The notes under the pieces: generated by a model
Database searches by the model: none
The model's input: the letters and a program-made list of their open reading frames with translations, nothing else
Told to the model about the DNA's origin: nothing
Position numbers and translations under genes: made by a program
Shown here: positions 59,878-64,000 of the stretch, one piece after another
How positions within the stretch are numbered: position 1 is the stretch's first letter
Layout of the letters: every line of letters starts with the position of its first letter
NCBI GenBank assembly: GCA_905221605.1
Contig: CAJNDS010002219.1
Coordinates: 129,501 to 193,500 of the forward strand
Reading direction: 5' to 3'
Source of the DNA: Symbiodinium natans
Taxonomy: Eukaryota > Sar > Dinophyceae > Suessiales > Symbiodiniaceae
DNA length: 64,000 bases

Positions 59878-60060
59878 CTTGGCGATTGCGGTCCGATGAT
59901 GGTGCGAAAGCTTTGGGTGTATTCAGGGATGGCTTAGGGTTTAGGGTTTAGGGTTTAGGGTTTAGGGTTTCGGGTTTAGGGTTTAGGGTTCTAGGTTCTA
60001 GGGTTTAGGGTTGCTAGGGTTGCTAGGGTTGCTGGGGTTGCTAGGGTTGCTGGGGTTGCT

Positions 60061-62945
60061 AGGGGGCCTCCTCACCCCCATCAAAAAATGTTGTTTCTTG
60101 AAATCCGAAAGACAGCTGCGTCGCCACTGCCACTTGGCACTTCCTTAAAAACATCATGCGCGAAAGCGAAGCACTAAAGCAAGAGCAACAATATAAACGA
60201 GGCAGGTACGACCATGCCCTGGAGTTCGAGTGGGCAGTCGGGCTCCTGAAGCGGCAAGAAGAAAAGCAAACATAAAGGCCCTCAATTAGGGAACGACACT
60301 CACAGTCCTGGCAGAAAACCTGCAGCTGGTCCTTCAAACCAGCACTACATGCAACAAGAAAGAATCAAGGAACCAAAAGTCCAAGGAACCGCTAAGGCCG
60401 CGTCGAATTGCGTGGCCTCGAAAGTTCGCAACCACACCACTCCAAGTCAATAGATAGAAGTCTTGGAACAGAGAACGAGATAGGGCGTTGACGTTGTTCT
60501 CCAGCCACGGAGACGGCGCCGCCTAGAAACACATCAGATATGACACATCAGTCACGCAACCTATAATGATTCACGAAGAACACTGAAATAGATTATATAC
60601 GAGGCAGGTGCCGCAAAAGCTTCCAGCTCTGCCGGACAAACCGGCTCCTGAATCAGCAAGAAAAACAAGCATAAAGGCCTCTAATTAAACTATGGAACGA
60701 GAAAACAAAGAAACCACCCCAGACTAAAGCAGCAACCGTCCTCGGGAAAGAGCTCCAACTGCTCCTTTGACCAGGACACAGCATCACATGAAACACATCC
60801 AAGGACAAAAACAATCGTAGGGGCAGGACCAATGCACGAACAAGGGACAGTAAAGACCGTAAAAAAACGAGGCGCTGCCACTGCAGCGTCGGAAGACATG
60901 GCCTTAGTGCAACAATAGTACAAACCCGCAAAAAAAACATGATCAAGGCACATAAGCCAGCAACGCCATGCGGAATAGCAGGAGGAGGATGGTCCTCAAG
61001 CAAGTCGAACAACAGCAACAACTACGGATGCCAAACCACTAACTCCAACCACGCACCATTCAACTGAACTAATCAAGGCAAGCCACCGGGCCGTACGAGA
61101 CCGGGTAGACAGCCTCCGCAAGGGTCCACTCCTCATTCGCAGCTGAAATAGCAACACCAGCTTGCAAACATACACCACGAACTAACAAACCCCATCACTA
61201 AACCAAGTAAAGTTTCCAGGTCGGGGCCGTCCAGAATGACCTTAAATGCACAGACTCAGAACCACCCCAGAAGCCTGTAATTCTTGCAATTCAGGCACAC
61301 GATCGTGGCTATCCGGCAGCGCCTCGCTTGCGAAGGTAAGACAACTCAGCAATCCAAAGCCTTCAGAAAACCAGAACTGGCCAGGAAAAGCCAGAGCACA
61401 AGACACCAAGCACCTTAAAGCATCCAAGTAGCCATCGCCACAGCCACCAACGAGAACATCAATCCTGCCAAAGAAGCTGAGAAACAACAACACACGCAAA
61501 TTGAAAACATAATGCACACACAAATTGAACAGTCGACAGTATAAACGGCTCCTCGAGACATGGCCAAAAGTGCGCAGCAGCTGGGGACTAGGAAATTGAT
61601 GCTTCGCGGCGAAGAGCTTAGAGCCGAAATCACTGCAGAACGAGCAATCAAAGCTCAGCAAGAAAGGGCATAGAATAAGAGAAAGAGTCGCGCGTGCGGA
61701 CAAACAGCAAGACAAGAAGATGAAGAAGAAGGACTCGACAAGCTAACGTCAGAGATGTCTATGCCTGTGAAACTCTGTGCAAAAGGCGCACAGATCGTGA
61801 TCCGAAACCATAAATCATAGAACGCCGAAACCTGAAACCCCAAAACCCTAAACTCTTCTCCCTAAAACCCGAAACCCTGTGTTCCCAAGAAAAAAGACAG
61901 AGACACATTCCATTGCACACACACACACACACAATCAGCATCTCTGTTTCTCTTTATCTCTTTCTCTTTCTCCCTTCCAAACCTTCCTGGAACTGCCAGG
62001 AACCTTCCAGCAGCTTTCCTCGAAACTTTCCAAACGTCCTTCCCGGCCTTCCCGGAACCTTCACCGCCCGCCCAGCTTTCCAAAACCGCGGCCTCCACTC
62101 GACGGCTCCATACGGCTCCGCTGCGCTACCGAAAAGCAAGGCCCGACTGTTGCCAATGTTCAAAACAAAAGAGACTGTGAAAACAGCTCTCCCGACATAC
62201 CCTCCAAGACCCTCTAAGAGGGGCCAACATAGCCTCCAGACCCCACCACCCCGGAGGTAGCTGCCACGGCGCCTTGCGACCTTTGTTAAGGAGGTGTCCT
62301 TCCCCTGTAGGGATACCCTTCCTCCGATAGAGCAACACAAGCATCAGTCCAACGATGATTTTCCGAAAGCAACCCAGAACCTACTACAACCAAGCAACAG
62401 GCAATCCTGCAGACAATGAGGGCTCCTCAGCATCAATCACACATACCGTTCGGTTTTCAGGGGCACGTCCACTGCACCCAAAAAAACACCTGCCAATGGC
62501 ATCCCTGCTCCTCTCCTTTCCCCCCCTTTCTCATGTTCAAAAGGCCCCCTCCCCTAAAAATGGTTTCTGAAGCCTGTGCCTTAAAGCTTTGTTTCAAGCC
62601 TTTTCAAGCCTCATTAAAATCTTCCGGTATCCCAGACGGCTCTCCCGACTATGGCCCGTGTTTTTGTTTCCGGGGAAACAAAAACACGTTCCGGGACAGT
62701 CAGCCCCCCTCTCGAAAGAGGGATGCTGCCGCGGCGTCCCAAACCGCGACCCCCATCTGAAGGCCTCTCCCACCCCAACCCCAAATCCAGCCGGATCCCC
62801 AGCCCCAGCCCCAGCCCCAGCCCGAGCCACAAATGCGTGCGTCACGAAGATAATAAAAACAAAGAGGAACCAGTGAGAGGGTGAGAGAGGGTGAGAAACA
62901 GTGGAAGAATGGGTGTGGTCTCTCTCTCTCTCTCTCCCTCTCCCT

Positions 62946-62996
<51 letters not shown>

Positions 62997-63400
62997 TGTT
63001 TCCCTCTCTCTCTCACACACACACACCAACAGAAACCAATCACGCTCGCCCGACGCTCCCTCCCTTTCATTTTACACGCGCGTGGAGAAAATGCGCTCGA
63101 AGGGCAGCCTTGTAAAATTGCACAAAAAAGATTACGGCGCTAAAGAAAGCAGCCTTAAAAAAACAATTAAACACACTACAGCCCAGGGGGGCTAATTTAA
63201 GGGCCAGACCCGCAGTAGTCAACGACCCCATTTGCTCATCTAATTTGACCAATGACTGAAAGTGCACGTGCCCATGAGCTACGACTAGATGAATAATACA
63301 TACGAAAAAGATGAGCAAAGGGGCTAGGCCCGTGAAAGTGGACCTCAAATGCACCATTCCCTTTAACCCCTTCCCTAATCTTCAACCATCGAGTGTAGGG
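60061..63400. other. Telomere-array-free block of uncertain nature
   Basis: About 3.3 kb with almost no telomere-like repeats. It has diverged internal repeats (60206-60290 against 60600-60690, sharing CGAGGCAGGT and CATAAAGGCC), a (CA)n tract at 61915-61933, a perfect palindrome at 62657-62688 and a long (CT)n tract at 62918-63015. Several overlapping frames exist, none with recognisable domains. A 33-bp direct repeat flanks it (59907-59941, 63469-63501). It may be a non-autonomous insertion. Confidence 0.5.
62657..62688. repeat. Perfect 15-bp-arm palindrome
   Basis: CGTGTTTTTGTTTCC and GGAAACAAAAACACG separated by GG, with imperfect pairing extending outward (GACTATGGCC / TTCCGGGACAGTC). 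Confidence 0.8.
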
Positions 63401-63976
63401 GTTTAGGGAGCTTGCGGTCTATGGCGTTTAGGGAGTGGTTTAGGGTTGAGGGGTTTATGGAGCATGGGGCAAAAGCTTTGGAGGTATTCAGGGTGGCTTA
63501 GGGTTTAGGGGTTTATAGGGTTTGGGTTTATAGGGCTCAGGGTTTGAGTGGTACGAGTCAACGAAGCGACGTTGCCACCACTAGCATGGCTAAGAGATCC
63601 CTGAAGGTTTTAGGGTTTAGGGTTTGGGGTTTAGGGTTTAGGGTTTAGGGTTTAGGGATGCGCATCTCCTAACTGCCATCCAAGTAGCCGTGCGAGGACC
63701 TCGCACGTTCCTGAGCTCCCAGCAAGCAGAGAATGAAGGCACCCTAAACCCTAAACCCTAAACCCCAAACCCCAAGCCCTAAACCCTAAAGCCTAAACCA
63801 GGCGCATCGGAGTTCAAGGAAGATCCGGAAAAGAAGCGCCATCCTCCTGGAAGCATACTGGTATTTCCCAAGATAAAGGTACCCTTTCATACCCCAAATA
63901 GAAAAAGTAGGGTTCAGGGTTTAGGGTTTAGGGTTTAACGTTTAGGGTTAAGCCCCATACTGATGCTTTCGGGCCG

Positions 63977-64000
63977 CTCCAGCAATCGCATGACGTTGGC
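63977..64000 (-). CDS. HADH exon: ANVMRLLE, cut by window edge
   Basis: Reads ANVMRLLE, the (F-x-)PAxVMxLLE motif after the NAD-binding domain of peroxisomal-type dehydrogenases. Truncated at the window edge; the donor is uncertain. Confidence 0.5.

Larger units (their letters stand above)
53627..64000 (-). other. Host beta-oxidation bifunctional enzyme (3-hydroxyacyl-CoA dehydrogenase part), partial locus
   Basis: Small minus-strand exons read as the dehydrogenase half of the enoyl-CoA hydratase/3-hydroxyacyl-CoA dehydrogenase multifunctional protein: NVMRLLE, SPDTIATAMAF, the GNCSGFIANR core, the MGPSRMNDLVGIDL helix of the C-terminal domain, GFYKYDEKR and VVNEGFKCLEEG...DID. The enzyme oxidises L-3-hydroxyacyl-CoA with NAD+, in peroxisomes or mitochondria. 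The NAD-binding N-terminal region and any hydratase domain would lie beyond 64,000. The exon after the DID motif was not found. Confidence 0.8.

Noticed and set aside
61242-61715. 157-aa minus-strand open frame
   Set aside because: No domain, one of several overlapping frames in both directions in a low-complexity block.
1-64000. tRNA, rRNA or spliced-leader RNA genes
   Set aside because: No cloverleaf, rRNA core or dinoflagellate spliced-leader sequence was recognised by eye; a covariance-model search would be decisive.

Overview
The window looks like nuclear DNA of a protist or alga with a plant-type TTTAGGG telomere repeat, most likely a dinoflagellate or relative. The host sequence is moderately GC-rich and packed with short TTTAGGG/CCCTAAA arrays. 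Reading the short unique islands between those arrays on the minus strand gives conserved protein segments that join across apparent introns with AG^GC, AG^GA or GT donors and AG acceptors. Relaxed donors and one-way gene order are known for dinoflagellates. Host identity is inference; exon limits were read by eye.

Host genes, all minus strand, in order of transcription: (1) the 3-hydroxyacyl-CoA dehydrogenase part of a fatty-acid beta-oxidation bifunctional enzyme, about 64,000 down to 53,600, its N-terminal part running out of the window; (2) a coiled-coil protein of unknown function, about 51,400 down to 43,250; (3) a sugar-porter major facilitator transporter, about 41,100 down to 5,400, with at least 16 recognisable exons covering TM1, the D-x-FGRR loop, the GR...P-x-Y-x-AE-x-AP...RG region, PRSPRWL, the QQ TM7 segment, a second GRR loop, EMFPLRHR and the C-terminal PETKG motif. 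The telomere-like arrays therefore lie in introns. Around many exons the downstream intron opens with sense TTTAGGG arrays and the upstream intron closes with sense CCCTAAA arrays, so intron ends could pair. Introns also carry several families of 80-160 bp foldback elements, microsatellites, a 0.94 kb palindrome (2881-3820) and GC-rich arrays (33,300-35,990).

Nested in one transporter intron (between exons at 32,172-32,201 and 10,054-10,127) is a 19.9 kb AT-rich Polinton-like virus/Maverick-type element, 11,942-31,869, with terminal inverted repeats of about 487 bp inside G-runs. It encodes a protein-primed family B DNA polymerase, DDE integrase, FtsK/HerA-type packaging ATPase, double-jelly-roll major capsid protein, penton-like minor capsid protein, a fibre with a peptidase S74-type chaperone, a class 3 lipase-like protein, several zinc-binding proteins and probable minor virion proteins. 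No adenovirus-type protease was recognised. A shared motif (TTAAAGACAAAACGCC-like) lies just upstream of the polymerase and zinc-protein genes but not of the capsid genes, suggesting two expression classes. Integrase, ATPase, fibre and one zinc-finger gene carry frameshifts, in-frame stops or a lost start, so this copy is probably a decaying endogenous element, unless the homopolymer indels are sequence errors.
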